Shown here in pieces: positions 12,852 to 23,800 of a stretch of DNA of 64,000 nt (positions are counted from its first letter, which is position 1; every line of letters begins with the position of its first letter). A model generated the notes under the pieces. It worked only from the letters and a program-made list of their open reading frames with translations. It was not told the origin of the DNA and did not search any database. Source of the DNA: Sambucus nigra (Eukaryota; Streptophyta; Magnoliopsida; Dipsacales; Adoxaceae); the NCBI GenBank assembly GCA_949130495.1, contig OX422214.1, forward strand, positions 253,398,187 through 253,462,186. Direction: 5' to 3'. The translations under genes were made by a program, and so were the position numbers.

Positions 12852-14210
12852 CTACCTCGAGGCGTCCAACCCAACGGACCAAGAAGCGGGTATAATCTCC
12901 CGAAGAGGAAGAGACAAATGATGAATTAAGGATGCCCTCAATAGGATCCGCATGGGAACGGACCGGATTTGTCGAGGAAGGAAGGGGAATGGGTGGGGGT
13001 GGGTGCCTCGGAATGGGAAAAGGTCCACCACATTAAACGTACGGTGCATGCGAAGCTCAGGAGGAAGGTCGACCTCATAGGCATTCGGTCCACAAGCTCG
13101 AATAATAGGAAAAGGCCCAAAGCGGCGCATAAGGAGCTTGTTGCCTTTGCCTAAACGTCGCGCCTTCTGAAGGTACATCATAACCAAATCGTCGGGCTGG
13201 AAGGAAACAAAACGGCGATGTTCGTCAGCCGCCTCTTTGTAAAAGGCAGAGGTGGTCTGGAAACGAGCACGGACGTCGACCTGAATGGAAGTCAAGTGTG
13301 CTGCAAACTCCTCCGCAGAGGGACACGGAGAGACTGTCGGTGGAAGCTCTGCGAGATCAATGGGCATCGTGGGAGACTGACCCACCACAATCTGAAAGGG
13401 AGAGAAACCTGTAAAATGATTGGCGGCGTTGTTGAAGGCAAACTCAGCCAACTCAGCCTGTGCAATCATTATATCCCACCTGCGGGGATGCTCCGATGTC
13501 AAACACCGTAAAAGGTCACCCACACTCCTATTGACCACCTCAGTCTATCCGTTTGTTTGAGGGTGAAAGGCCGTAGAAAATTGAAGCTCGGTCCGAAATA
13601 GACGCCATAGTGTCCGCCAAAAATGACCGGTAAATTACACATCTCCTTTAGACGTAATGCTGAGGGGCACTCCATGCAAATGGATAGTCTCACGGAAGTA
13701 TAAAGATGCGACATGAAAAGCATCTATCATCCGAGTACACGGAATGAAATGAGACATCTTAGAGAACCGATCCACGACGACGATGATGGAGTCGTGTCCA
13801 CTAGAAGTACGAGGGAGACCAGCAATGAAATTCATCGAGACATCCTGTCACGGGCGCTCGGGAACTGGGAGTGGAATGTATGAGCCGCCATTCATATGTT
13901 GTCCCTTGGCCGTCTAACAAGTGTAGCAACGCCTAATGAAGGCGTTAAGTATCCCGCCTCATAAGGCCTATAAAAACAGTCTCGCAACATCACGTGAGTG
14001 CGGACCTATCCCAGTTGCCCGGCTAGACTGCCTCCGTGAACCTCGAAAATAATCTTTCCCCGTAAAGAGGAAGAAAGAATACACAGAGCTGTCCCCCCGA
14101 TGTAAAATGCCATCCTGTAATAGGTACTCACCTGATGACCCATTGCCCTGCTGACATGCGACATAAATGGGCCTCAATTCCACGTCGGTCAAAGTCTCGA
14201 ATCTCATCAA
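12852..14210 (-). pseudogene. Gypsy integrase region (broken)
   Basis: From 5' to 3' on the minus strand: an N-terminal integrase segment with LLQDGILHRGD (13968-14210); the core start [32 protein letters not shown] (13635-13835), containing the first catalytic Asp; then VVNRSVGDLLRCL and HRTFNVVDLFPF (12852-13538), the C-terminal core and end of integrase. Frames change several times with internal stops. The family inserts retroelement cDNA in the nucleus; this copy cannot do so. Confidence 0.82.
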
Positions 14211-14364
14211 ACCCCAAAACCTGTCTCCGCAAAGTCACCAAAGCATGAGGTTGCCGGCTAAGTGCATCTGCTACTAGATTCTCTTTACCGATCTTGTACT
14301 GGAAGTGGAAAGTGTAACGCTGAAAATAGGCGGTCCATTTGACGTATCTGTCACTAACACGCCA

Positions 14365-15616
14365 CTAGCTATGAAGGAACCGCAAGGCCTCATGGTCAGA
14401 TTTGATCACAAACTCCTTATGTAGGAGGTAAGGTGACCAAAACTTCACTGCCTTCACAACCGCATAAAACTCCAGGTCATACGTTGAATAGTGTAATGCT
14501 GCCCCCGTCAACTCCTGACTAAAAAATGCAATGGGCTTCCCATTCTGACTCAAGACGACCCCCACCCCTGTCTTACAAGTATCGCAAGACAACTCAAATA
14601 ACTGATCAAAGTCGAGCAAGGAGAGGATAGGAGCGATCGTCATCAAGTCCTTGATACGCATGAAGGCTCGCTCGGCCTCCACAGTCCACCTGAACTTGGC
14701 GCTCAAAGAAGTGCTCATCAAGTCCGTGATCGGCGCCATAACAGTGTTAAATCCTGCTATGAACCGTGGATAAAACCCGACAAGTGCATGAAAGCTGCGA
14801 ACCTGAGTCACAAAAGTGGGAGCAAGCCAATCCACTATTGCCTGAATCTTAGCATCGTCCACTCAGGCGTCATCTCCCGATATTACGTACCTGAAGAAAG
14901 TCACCATGGACTATGAAAGCACACTTTTTCAACGTGAGGAAAAAGCGCTCGGCTCGTAAAACCTCCAAAACCAGGGCCAAAATGCTCCTCCTCAGACCGG
15001 CTATAAATCAAAATGTCGTCAAAGTAGACCACGACAAACTTGCCCAAAAAAGGCGCAAATCTGGTCTTCACCCTCATGAATGTGGAAGGAACATTGAAGA
15101 GGACAAAAGGCATCACTGTCCACTCGTAAAGCCCATCTTTGATCTTAAATGTCGTCTTCCACTAGTCCCCCGGTCTCATATGTATCTGGTGGTAGCCACT
15201 CTTCAAGTCTAGCTTGGAGAAGATCGTCGTCCCGTGGAGTTAGGTCCAACATATCCTCGAGTCTGGGAATTGAGAACCTACATTTCACCGTGATTTTGTT
15301 AATGGCACGACTATCCACACATATGTCAACTCCCATCCTTCTTGGGTGTTAATAATGTCGGCACCGCACAAGGAGACACGTTCTCCCTAATATAACCTTT
15401 GTCACACAACTCAGTGACCTGCCTCTGTAGCTCAGCTTGCTCCGTAGGTGACATGCAATAATGGGGTAAATTGGGGAGTTGCGCCCCAGGTACAATATCT
15501 ATTGCATGTTGTATGTCACATAGGGGTGGAAGATCATCAGGGGATGTGCACACATCTGCATATGAGTCTAGCAGTGCCTGAACAAGAGGGGGAAAGGGCG
15601 CATCCGGGGTGGACAT
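14365..15616 (-). pseudogene. Gypsy reverse transcriptase and RNase H (broken)
   Basis: RT begins around 15616-15326 (QRQVTELCDKGYIRENVSPC then [10 protein letters not shown]), continues through [13 protein letters not shown] (15145-15336) and reaches the catalytic [11 protein letters not shown] at about 15000. RNase H follows at 14365-14862 with LSCDTCKTGVGVVLSQNGKPIAFFS and LEFYAVVKAVKFW. Several frame changes and stops break it up. Upstream it is cut by the solo LTR at 15673. Confidence 0.85.
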
Positions 15617-15672
15617 AAGGCTAATAAGGGCATAACATAAGCTCGTCTCCGCGGCCTCCGTGGCTAACTCCT

Positions 15673-16733
15673 TATGACACCCCGCCCAATTAAATATATG
15701 GTGATCAGTCCTCTACTAATTTAAAACAGGATATTCAGTTGGTTCATTCTCAGCATCACTGTCGAAAAACTTTTTAACATATTAATCACCTGATATAAAA
15801 TTAAGCTAGGTGTCAAAACATTTCCAATTTAATAAAACCAAGTAAATCCATTTTTATTCAGTCTTAAAATATAAACCATTCACCACACATAGGAATGTAA
15901 ATAAATACTAAACATGAATCAAGTACTGCAATAAATAAGACTGGATAAAACCTCCCAGTTCAAAACTCCAAACCATACAATAAACTGAATACAATATCCC
16001 TGATGGAAGAACTAAAAGTGGGCGACATATGCCATAAACAAGAAGTCTAGATGAAACTGAATGGAAAGGATAGATGCGTCTACTGCAAGGGCCTACAGCT
16101 TCCACAACAGCTGCAGCACGTCAAGCAATCCAAATCTCTAAATCTGATACTCCTGTGGCTGAGCACCTGATATAATACATATATATAGCAAAAGAGAGAA
16201 GAGATACAAGAAACGGGTCAGAGCCCGATGTGTAAAAATATTTTAGCAAGTATTTAAAACTGGTTCTTAAAACAATTCTTATACGCATGTTAGTTATCGA
16301 ACTCTCACATGAGTTTCTCACCTCTCTTCTATTGTGCACGCCTAACGTACATCTAATCTCCCCCTAGTTATACCTCCCAGTCTAACTAGTCAGAAACCAT
16401 ACTAATACTAACTATGCTCACTAGTAGTATTTCCGTATTGCCCATACAATACGCTATTCAGATAGTTTATCTCACATACTAAATTTCATTATTTACCGTT
16501 TGAATGGTTAAATCTTTTATTCACTAAGATTATTTTACTTCTCATTTTCATTTTTCTCTACTAGTCTCACAAAGTAGAATGTTATCCAAGTACACTCATA
16601 CATATATATAGTCTCATCATCCCTATATATATACACTAATCCTGCACTCTTAGGTTAAGACCACTTGGTGCAATGAAATGATTATTATTATTACCAAGTC
16701 TACTAATTTCACACAGTAGCAATATTCACAAGT

Positions 16734-16769
<36 letters not shown>

Positions 16770-18732
16770 ACATCATCCCTACACATATATATATACTAAT
16801 CCTGCACCCCCGGCTAAGACCCATTAGTGCACATATTCTGGAAATCATGCATCCCCGGGTTAGCACCCATTAATGCACCTAGTAATAATAATTCAGCACC
16901 CCCGGGTTATCACCCATTAGTGCGCCTAACAATAGAAGATTGCATCCCCGGGTTAGCACCCATTAATGCACCTATCAATATTAATCCAGCACCCTCAGGT
17001 GATCACCCATTAGTGCGCCAAACAATAATCATCTTTGTACCCCCGGGTTATCACCCATTAGTACACTTAATAATAGAGTTTCTACACCCCCGAGTTATCA
17101 CTCATTAGTGCTCTTAACTATAAGGTTCTTGCACCCCCGGGTTATCACCCATTAGTGCTCTTAATAATAATATCACATAATAGGCATAGACACATCCTAT
17201 TATAATTTATAGGTATTTCTCCAACCTAACCTCATTACTACGTATAGTATAAATAATTAGATTACTATCTCTCTCGTAATCTCCAAGGTACATTCTCTCT
17301 ATACCGAAATAATTAAAGTATTAATTCCCACATACTTTTCCCAAAATTCCTTCTTATTTGAATTTTATATTTGGTAGTTTCTCTCACTCCAATAAACCAA
17401 TAAACTCCAAACTAGGCTCTAAGCAAATTCCCAGAAATTCACCTTGTGGTTTAAACCAGAATGACATGTGGTTTGAACCAGAATGACATGTCGTTCGAAC
17501 GACTTCCAATGTCGTTCGAACCACTTCGCGCGAGATCCCCATCTCGTTTTAACCACTTCGCGCGAGATCGCACGAGATTGCACTGTTCGTCTTCTTCACC
17601 AAACTTCAGCGTTTTTCACCATTTTTAAACCTAAAAACCTCTAAGATTCGATTCCCAACAACTCATCATCAATACCCATCAACACCTAACAGGTTATAAG
17701 TCATTCCTAACCTCCCAGGATCATTAATTCATCATAAATCATCATAAATATATAAAATCCCCAAATTAATTCATATGAACCCTAGTTTCCAAATTTTCAA
17801 TTAAAGAACCTAATCAACCCAGATTCGTTTATCAATATATAATCAAATTCCATGATTAATCCTCTACATACATGAAGGAAATTCAGCCACTAATTTAACC
17901 AATCCTTAATCATAATTTAAATCTCCAATTTTCACCCAATTAACATATAAATCATGATTAATTCCACCTGTACTAACATGAGCATGATTATTGCTAAAAG
18001 AAAGCAAGTAATAAACACTTGCTTCGAATATGACGGTCTGATCCGTTGGTATATACACGTTCCTCTCTTCTCGATCTACGCGTTGGTGGTCACGATTGTG
18101 CAAGGTGAGGATGATTTGACCCTTTTCTCTTGGAATTTGGTTCTCCCTCACACCCTCCATGGTCGTTCTTGTTTTGTGTAACTAAACCCTAATGGAAACT
18201 CCCGTAGATGATATAATTATTCTCTAATTTTCGTCCATTTATTTATCCCAAAAATCCAAATTACAAAACTACCCCTACGGGGTGCCGGTTTGGCCTAAAA
18301 TCTTCCGAAGTCCAAATAAAATACCTGGGTAGTGTTTTCTGACTATCTCAACCCTCCTGGACTCGACGGCACACTCGAAATGACCATACGAGTTAAAAAA
18401 AAAATCTCTTTTTATTCCATTTAATTAGTCCCGACACGACTCACACGCGTGACAGACTTAAATTACCAAACTGCCGTATTTCTCACTTCCGACAATTTAT
18501 CAAATATCATAATTCCATATTACATATCACACAGTAATATTTAATAGTTCACAACAATAAGTATTAACCCTTGGCACGCTAGTTAATAATTATTTTAATC
18601 CGGATTAATAACAAATTAATTTCTCACATTTTAATTTAATTAATCCAACAACAATAATTAATCGCATACTTATTCCCATAATAATAATTAATCACATAAT
18701 TATTTAAATCGTCAAAAATACGGGGTATTACA
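15673..18732 (-). mobile_element. Solo LTR, same family as 3172-5961, inverted
   Basis: On the minus strand it starts TGTAATACCCCGTATTT and ends GGCGGGGTGTCATA, flanked by a perfect 5-bp duplication CTCCT (15668-15672 and 18733-18737). Length is 3060 bp. There is no PBS, coding region or second LTR. It interrupts the Gypsy element between protease and RT, so it inserted later. An internal minisatellite lies at 16648-17170. Confidence 0.9.
16648..17170. repeat. Tandem minisatellite inside the solo LTR
   Basis: About eight imperfect units of roughly 40-50 bp carry the core CACCCCCGGGTTATCACCC followed by ATTAGTGC and an AT-rich spacer. The first unit (near 16650) is the most diverged. An open frame through the array is an effect of the repeat, not a gene. 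Confidence 0.88.
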
Positions 18733-18969
18733 CTCCTCATGTGACACCAACAAAACTGAAGGTCGTGCCATAGGAATTGGCCTCATAGGACGGAGGAGGA
18801 AATCCCTCTCCTCATGTTTGAACGAGTAAGTATTAGCTCATCCATCATGCACGCTACGATGATCGTATTGCCAAGGCTTCCCCAAAAGTAGGTGGCATAC
18901 CCTCATATCCACCACGATACATACCACCACGTCATGGCAGTCTCCTATCAAGAACGCTCTTCGACATTG

Positions 18970-19215
18970 TCAACTCGGAGTAATAGTGGTACCATTGCTC
19001 AACCACCCAATTCGATACGTGAAGACTAGTGACTCCGTAGGAAGTTTCAACTTATCTACCATTTCTTGGGCTACCAAGTTGTCGCTAGCTCCGTCGTCAA
19101 TGATCACCGTGCAAAGCCTCCCCCTTGCGGTGCAACGAGTAAAGAAGATACTTGTACGGATCCACATGTCATCACTAAGAGGAGGTGATTGAGTATCTAC
19201 CAAAGTCATAATCAA
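18970..19215 (-). pseudogene. Gypsy aspartic protease fragment
   Basis: The segment GRLCTVIIDDGASDNLVAQEMV matches the retropepsin active site, where D-S/T-G-A/S is usual: the central triad here reads D-G-A after an extra Asp. It joins directly to the gag N-terminal fragment, showing that the gag core and nucleocapsid knuckle were deleted. Confidence 0.72.
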
Positions 19216-19862
19216 AGCGGTGTGAGTGTAGACGGTAGAGATATCCGCGAGTCTTGCTTGAGCATGGCAAAAAGAGCCGCATTGTCGGCAAATGAATTTG
19301 AGCGGTAGCCTGTAGGTAAGGGTATATTAGTAGGGATGGGGAGGATGCCCAAGGAGGTGCATCCTTTGTATAAAAGATTATGGTTTTTTAGATGAAGCGG
19401 ATGTGAGGGTCTCTTGAATTTGGGGTAAATAGGGTTTGGCATCAATTTTTTTTGTTGAATTTGGTTAGGGTTTATATTAGGATGGAACTTGGATTGTTTA
19501 GAAGGAGGAGATAATGACTCTTAGTTATTGGTAATACCTTCTTGAAATTCCGATGGTTTTTAGTCGCTCGAGGTTGATTCTTGGCTTGATTTTCCATCTT
19601 GGAGGTGATGGTTGTTGTCCTAGGCAGAACCCGGTGTAAATCAGAATCCGATTGCTGGGCGGCAGTTGAAATGTCGGAGACTTCGGCGATTGGCGTAGCA
19701 GCAGCTGCTGCCTGGAAAGTCGACGGGATCTGTGCAGCATCGGCAGAGGAAATGGGGCAGAACCCTAGCGGCGGCAGTTGTTGTTGGCCGAGGGTTGTAT
19801 CGACACGAATTTCTAGTGCAAACTGGTCACCAGTGGTGTTAGAACAGGGTGGTAACATTTGA
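19216..19862 (-). pseudogene. Gypsy gag N-terminal fragment
   Basis: The frame opens at 19858 (MLPPCSNTTGDQ) just downstream of the PBS and ends near 19212 with LYKGCTSLGILPIPTN, the peptide also found in the 5' fragment at 674-1438. The text is low-complexity and frames switch. No capsid-like core is seen. Confidence 0.6.
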
Positions 19863-19948
19863 TGGTTAGGATTTGTCCGGTGATCATGGATGAACCCAAT
19901 TTGAGTCTCAATCTTCTATGAACATGGTTGATCCAAGAACAAACCACA

Positions 19949-19959
19949 CTCTGATACCA
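19949..19959 (-). other. Primer binding site (tRNA-Met type)
   Basis: TGGTATCAGAG on the minus strand lies three bases downstream of the 5' LTR end (TATATCA at 19963-19969). This is the usual initiator-tRNA-Met complement of plant LTR elements. Confidence 0.85.
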
Positions 19960-19962
19960 ATT

Positions 19963-20153
19963 TGATATAATCTAGGGTGCGGAAACGTAAAATAAATCTA
20001 AACTACACAACAACAACAACAACGAAGGGATTATCATATTGTCAAAAGTGATACAAATGAGGACCTTCTAGCTATTTATACTAAAGGAACAAAAATAAAG
20101 TAAACTAATAAAAATGTAAAAAATGACGGATAGGCCCTTATGCTCCTGCATCA
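19963..20153 (-). repeat. 5' LTR of the minus-strand Gypsy element
   Basis: On the minus strand it starts TGATGCAGGAGCATAAGG, has a TATA-like AGTATAAATAGC and ends TTATATCA, followed by the PBS. The target duplication AAAAG lies immediately outside (20154-20158). Confidence 0.88.
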
Positions 20154-20158
20154 AAAAG

Positions 20159-20537
20159 TCAAGGGTGAACACTAGAAAGGGGGAAGTGCTAGTAATCGTA
20201 AGCTCGTCTGATCAAATCAAGGACAAGTCAATAAACAAATAAATATATCTCCGCTACAAAATTCATGGATTTAACCATCGTATTTTAATAAAACTAAAAA
20301 ATCAAGATAAATTGTTAGTCATGGACCTACCCACCCTAGGAACATACTCGTAGTCTTAGGATGTTAAGGATCAATATAAAAAATCACCAAACTCTGTAGG
20401 AGACATCCATAATAATAAAAACCCTAAAAAAATAGGCTTTTCCATAACATGGGTGCAGATCCATAACTTTGGAAAATAAATATAAACGGTATCATTCAAT
20501 AATATCGAGTAAATGAGCTGTTTTAGAGAACCACCTT
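20159..20537. other. ELP1 3' flank, presumably its 3' UTR and terminator region
   Basis: AT-rich sequence between the ELP1 stop codon and the Gypsy insertion. No other gene is seen. The true polyadenylation site cannot be set from sequence alone. Confidence 0.45.
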
Positions 20538-20853
20538 CTAAGGAGAAAGAAATATTTTGGACTGCCAAGAGAAAGCCTCCAAATTCAGCAGTTCTTTCCT
20601 AGCTTTCTGAATGTAATGCTCCAAAGAATAAGTATGCTCATTTACAATATTACTGGACGATGCATCTTCAGCTAGTTTTACTGCTGCAATTTGAGACAGC
20701 TGAAAGTTTTCTCCAATTCGTTGCAATTTTCTTGCAACTTCTTCCTTGCCAAGCATGACAAGGGAAACCAACAAAGATTTAAGCTCCCGCTTTGCTCCAG
20801 CAGCCATAGACATCCCTTTCAAATGCTCTACCAAAGCCATCTCCTCTCCGGCG
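20538..20853 (-). CDS. ELP1 exon 5 (last exon)
   Basis: The acceptor is GTCATCTAG before CGCCGGAGAGG, after a 103-bp intron. The exon encodes SAGEEMALVEHLKGMS through AFSWQSKIFLSP and a stop, the typical plant ELP1 C-terminus. Confidence 0.94.
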
Positions 20854-23800
20854 CTAGATGACAGTTTATTAACCCAATCATGAGAATGTGACTGAATAGG
20901 AATCTCCAAAAAAACAAGAGAAGGAACCATTTGAAATTCAAATAAGCAATATTTACCTGCCAGCACGGATTTTCCCTCTATTCCGCTGACGGGTCGATCC
21001 TCTTGCCTTGCTAGAGGTACTAGACCGGATGGAGGCGGTGGAACCCTTTCTTGTCCTGCACATGAAATTAGTAGGCAATACAAATTAAAATCACAAAAAA
21101 CAATTCCTCCAACTCATGTAAAACCAAGGGGGCAACCCAATGTTAGGTATTAATGAGGAGAAATTCAGGATCTGTCCTTTTTCCGCTGCAAAAAATTTGT
21201 GTTAGTGGGTTTATTACAGCAAAGTGAAAAAATCTCCTTTAACTATGCAGTTTTTGAAGAAGGGGGGGGGGGGGGGGGGGGGGGGGGAGGACAGAAACAG
21301 CCAATTATAAAAGCTCACCAGAGTTATCCATCATGTTGCAAAAACTCCCTCGTGGGGGACTTTGTAGCAACATAAATGATGTCTTTGTAATAAAATGCAT
21401 AGCTTAAGTGTAAAAAACATGAAAAATATTTTTCTAATATCATTTTCATTTTCTTTTACGGGTGGGAGAAATATATACTCAACTTGTCGAAGCCTTGAAC
21501 CGATTTAATCCGGTTCAACTACAGGTATCCTTTGCATCATTCAGCTCTACCAATGTAGAAATCCCTCAGTCGGGTAAAATGAGGCACAATAACACGACAT
21601 GAACCGACACGGAGTTATAAGTTAATGGGTGGGACCCTTAATGGCTTTGGGTCATATCAGTGCCACACGATAGCTAATGGGTCGGGTTAGTATTGACACC
21701 CCCTTCACCGGTTAATACCCGATAAAACCCGCTAAGACCCATTAATTTAAGGAAATAAGATATATTGTTGGAACTTATAAAGATTTTATGTAGCTTAAAG
21801 TTAATTTAACCATAACAAATTCTACTAAATGAGGAAATAGTAACGTCATTGAATTAACGAGTCCAATTGTATTTAAAAATGAGCTAATATGCCAACTTAT
21901 ATACGATTCAAAATAATTCATCTTAATGGGTAATAACGGGTGAACACGGTATGACACGTTAAGATAATAAGTCGGGTTTGAATATGGTTTTTTCATGATA
22001 AAAAAGTCACCCGTTTAGAGACGAACATAGTTCAAAGTCTCGACCGAGTTGACTCGGTCTCGAGGGTCACCGCTCCGATTCCGTGTCACGATTCAAAAAA
22101 ATAAATAAATAAATAAAATATCGCTTTAACTCGATGATTTCTCGGCGATTCCGAAATATTAACCAAAATATCGATCGTAACCGAGTGAAGGATGAGATAT
22201 CGGGTGAGATTTGCTTTCTTCCAAAAAAAACTAAAATGAAGGGACGAGTTGAAATAAAGATGAAAGAATGGATGAATCTTACCTAACTCCACGCCTCTCA
22301 ACAAATCTGGTGGTCGCCGGTCGTTTTCGAATCAACTTGGTCTCATATTCTTAGGTTCTCTCGCAGGTATGAGGGTCGGTTTTCTATTTTGTTTTGGGTA
22401 TTTTGTTTTCAAAGCTTTTGTTTCTAATCGAAGTATTTTTTTTTTAGCACGACAAAACAGTACTAAGTGAAGAAGAGTAGGCTGAAAGCTACTATGTTTT
22501 GTGTGTTAGAGCTGTATTGGAGCTTGTGTACTACAGCTGTACAAGTTTTGTTTAATGGCTCATTTGTTGTACAAATAATATGTTCATGAGGCTCATTTTT
22601 GTTTAAAACTTCTACTTTTTTATATAATAAAATTTAACTATTTTCTTTAAAAAATGATTAAAAATATTTTTGTAAAAAATAAAAATAAAAATAAAAAATG
22701 TTTATAGCTCAATTATGTGCAAGTTCATTTTTTTGTACAATTTAAAAGTTAACAATTTAGTAAAAAATAATTAAAAAGAATTTTTCACAGAATAAAAAAA
22801 ATATTTAGAGTACTTATGTTTTAAAAGTCCATTTTTTGTAACAAATAAAAGGTAATCGTTTCATACAAAATATAATTGAAAGTTAACTGTTTTAATATTT
22901 TTGTTATACATTTGTTGTACATTTTTCATATGAATATAAAATAATTCTTAAAATTAGTAATGCGATTTCTTAAATTTGCGGTACATTTTTAATATATTAG
23001 TACTATTTCTTAAAAAATAGTAGTATTCCTCAAAAAATTATTAATATTTCAAGAATTATTAGTATTTGTCATTATATTATTTTGCTAACTTATTGTTGAT
23101 TTATTATTTATTTATTGAATTTGACAAGTCCAACGCGCGTTAGTATAATCAATTAGTTAGACAATGACATGCATATAAAGGATGGTTTTGAGCTTATCTA
23201 ATTAGTCCATTATTAATCTTATTCTCTTAAAATTTTATATATTTTTTCCGGAATTTTTTGGGCTCTCTAAATAGCGTATCTTTTCTTATCACCCGATACC
23301 GGGACCGAGTTGAAAATCGGGCGTCCAATACGAGAACGAGACTTTGAACCACGGACACGAACCCGATAAGACCCGAACACGATAAAAACTGACACATACC
23401 CCGTTAGATACACATTCCACTGGGACGATGTAGGATACCTCGCCCACGCTAAATAGTTTAGTGTGGAGAAGGTTGGCCCACTTCCCTGCTAAACTGTTTA
23501 GCATAAAAGGCCACCGCCCATTTTCAGCCTTTTACAGTTTGTTGAGACCACCGGGTAACTCAATTTGACCGTCAAAATTTATCCATAATGGCTCATTTGT
23601 TGTACAAATAATATGTTCATGAGGCTCATTTTTGTTTAAAACTTCTACTTTTTTATAATATAAAATTTAACTATTTTCTTTAAAAAATGATTAAAAATAT
23701 TTTTGTAAAAAATAAAAATAAAAAATGTTTAAAGCTCAATTATGTGCAAGTTCATTTTTCTGTAGAATTTAAAAGTTAACAATTTTGTAAAAAATAATTG

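Larger units (their letters stand above)
12539..20153 (-). mobile_element. Ty3/Gypsy retrotransposon, both LTRs, nested solo LTR
   Basis: The element lies on the minus strand. The 5' LTR is at 19963-20153 and the 3' LTR at 12539-12756, flanked by a perfect 5-bp duplication AAAAG (12534-12538 and 20154-20158). The order on the minus strand is PBS (TGGTATCAGAG), gag start, protease, RT, RNase H, integrase, polypurine tract, 3' LTR: the Ty3/Gypsy order. A solo LTR of another family (15673-18732) sits between protease and RT. The gag core and zinc knuckle are missing and pol has many stops, so the copy is dead. It ends 384 bp from the ELP1 stop codon. Confidence 0.9.

Noticed and set aside
16827..17108. 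93-codon open frame
   Set aside because: It is produced by the minisatellite in the solo LTR; the peptide is just the repeat unit translated.
20957..21083. Unspliced reading of ELP1 exon 4 joined to exon 5 in one frame
   Set aside because: The spliced frame gives the conserved basic segment ending GKIRAGSAGEE; the unspliced one does not resemble ELP1.
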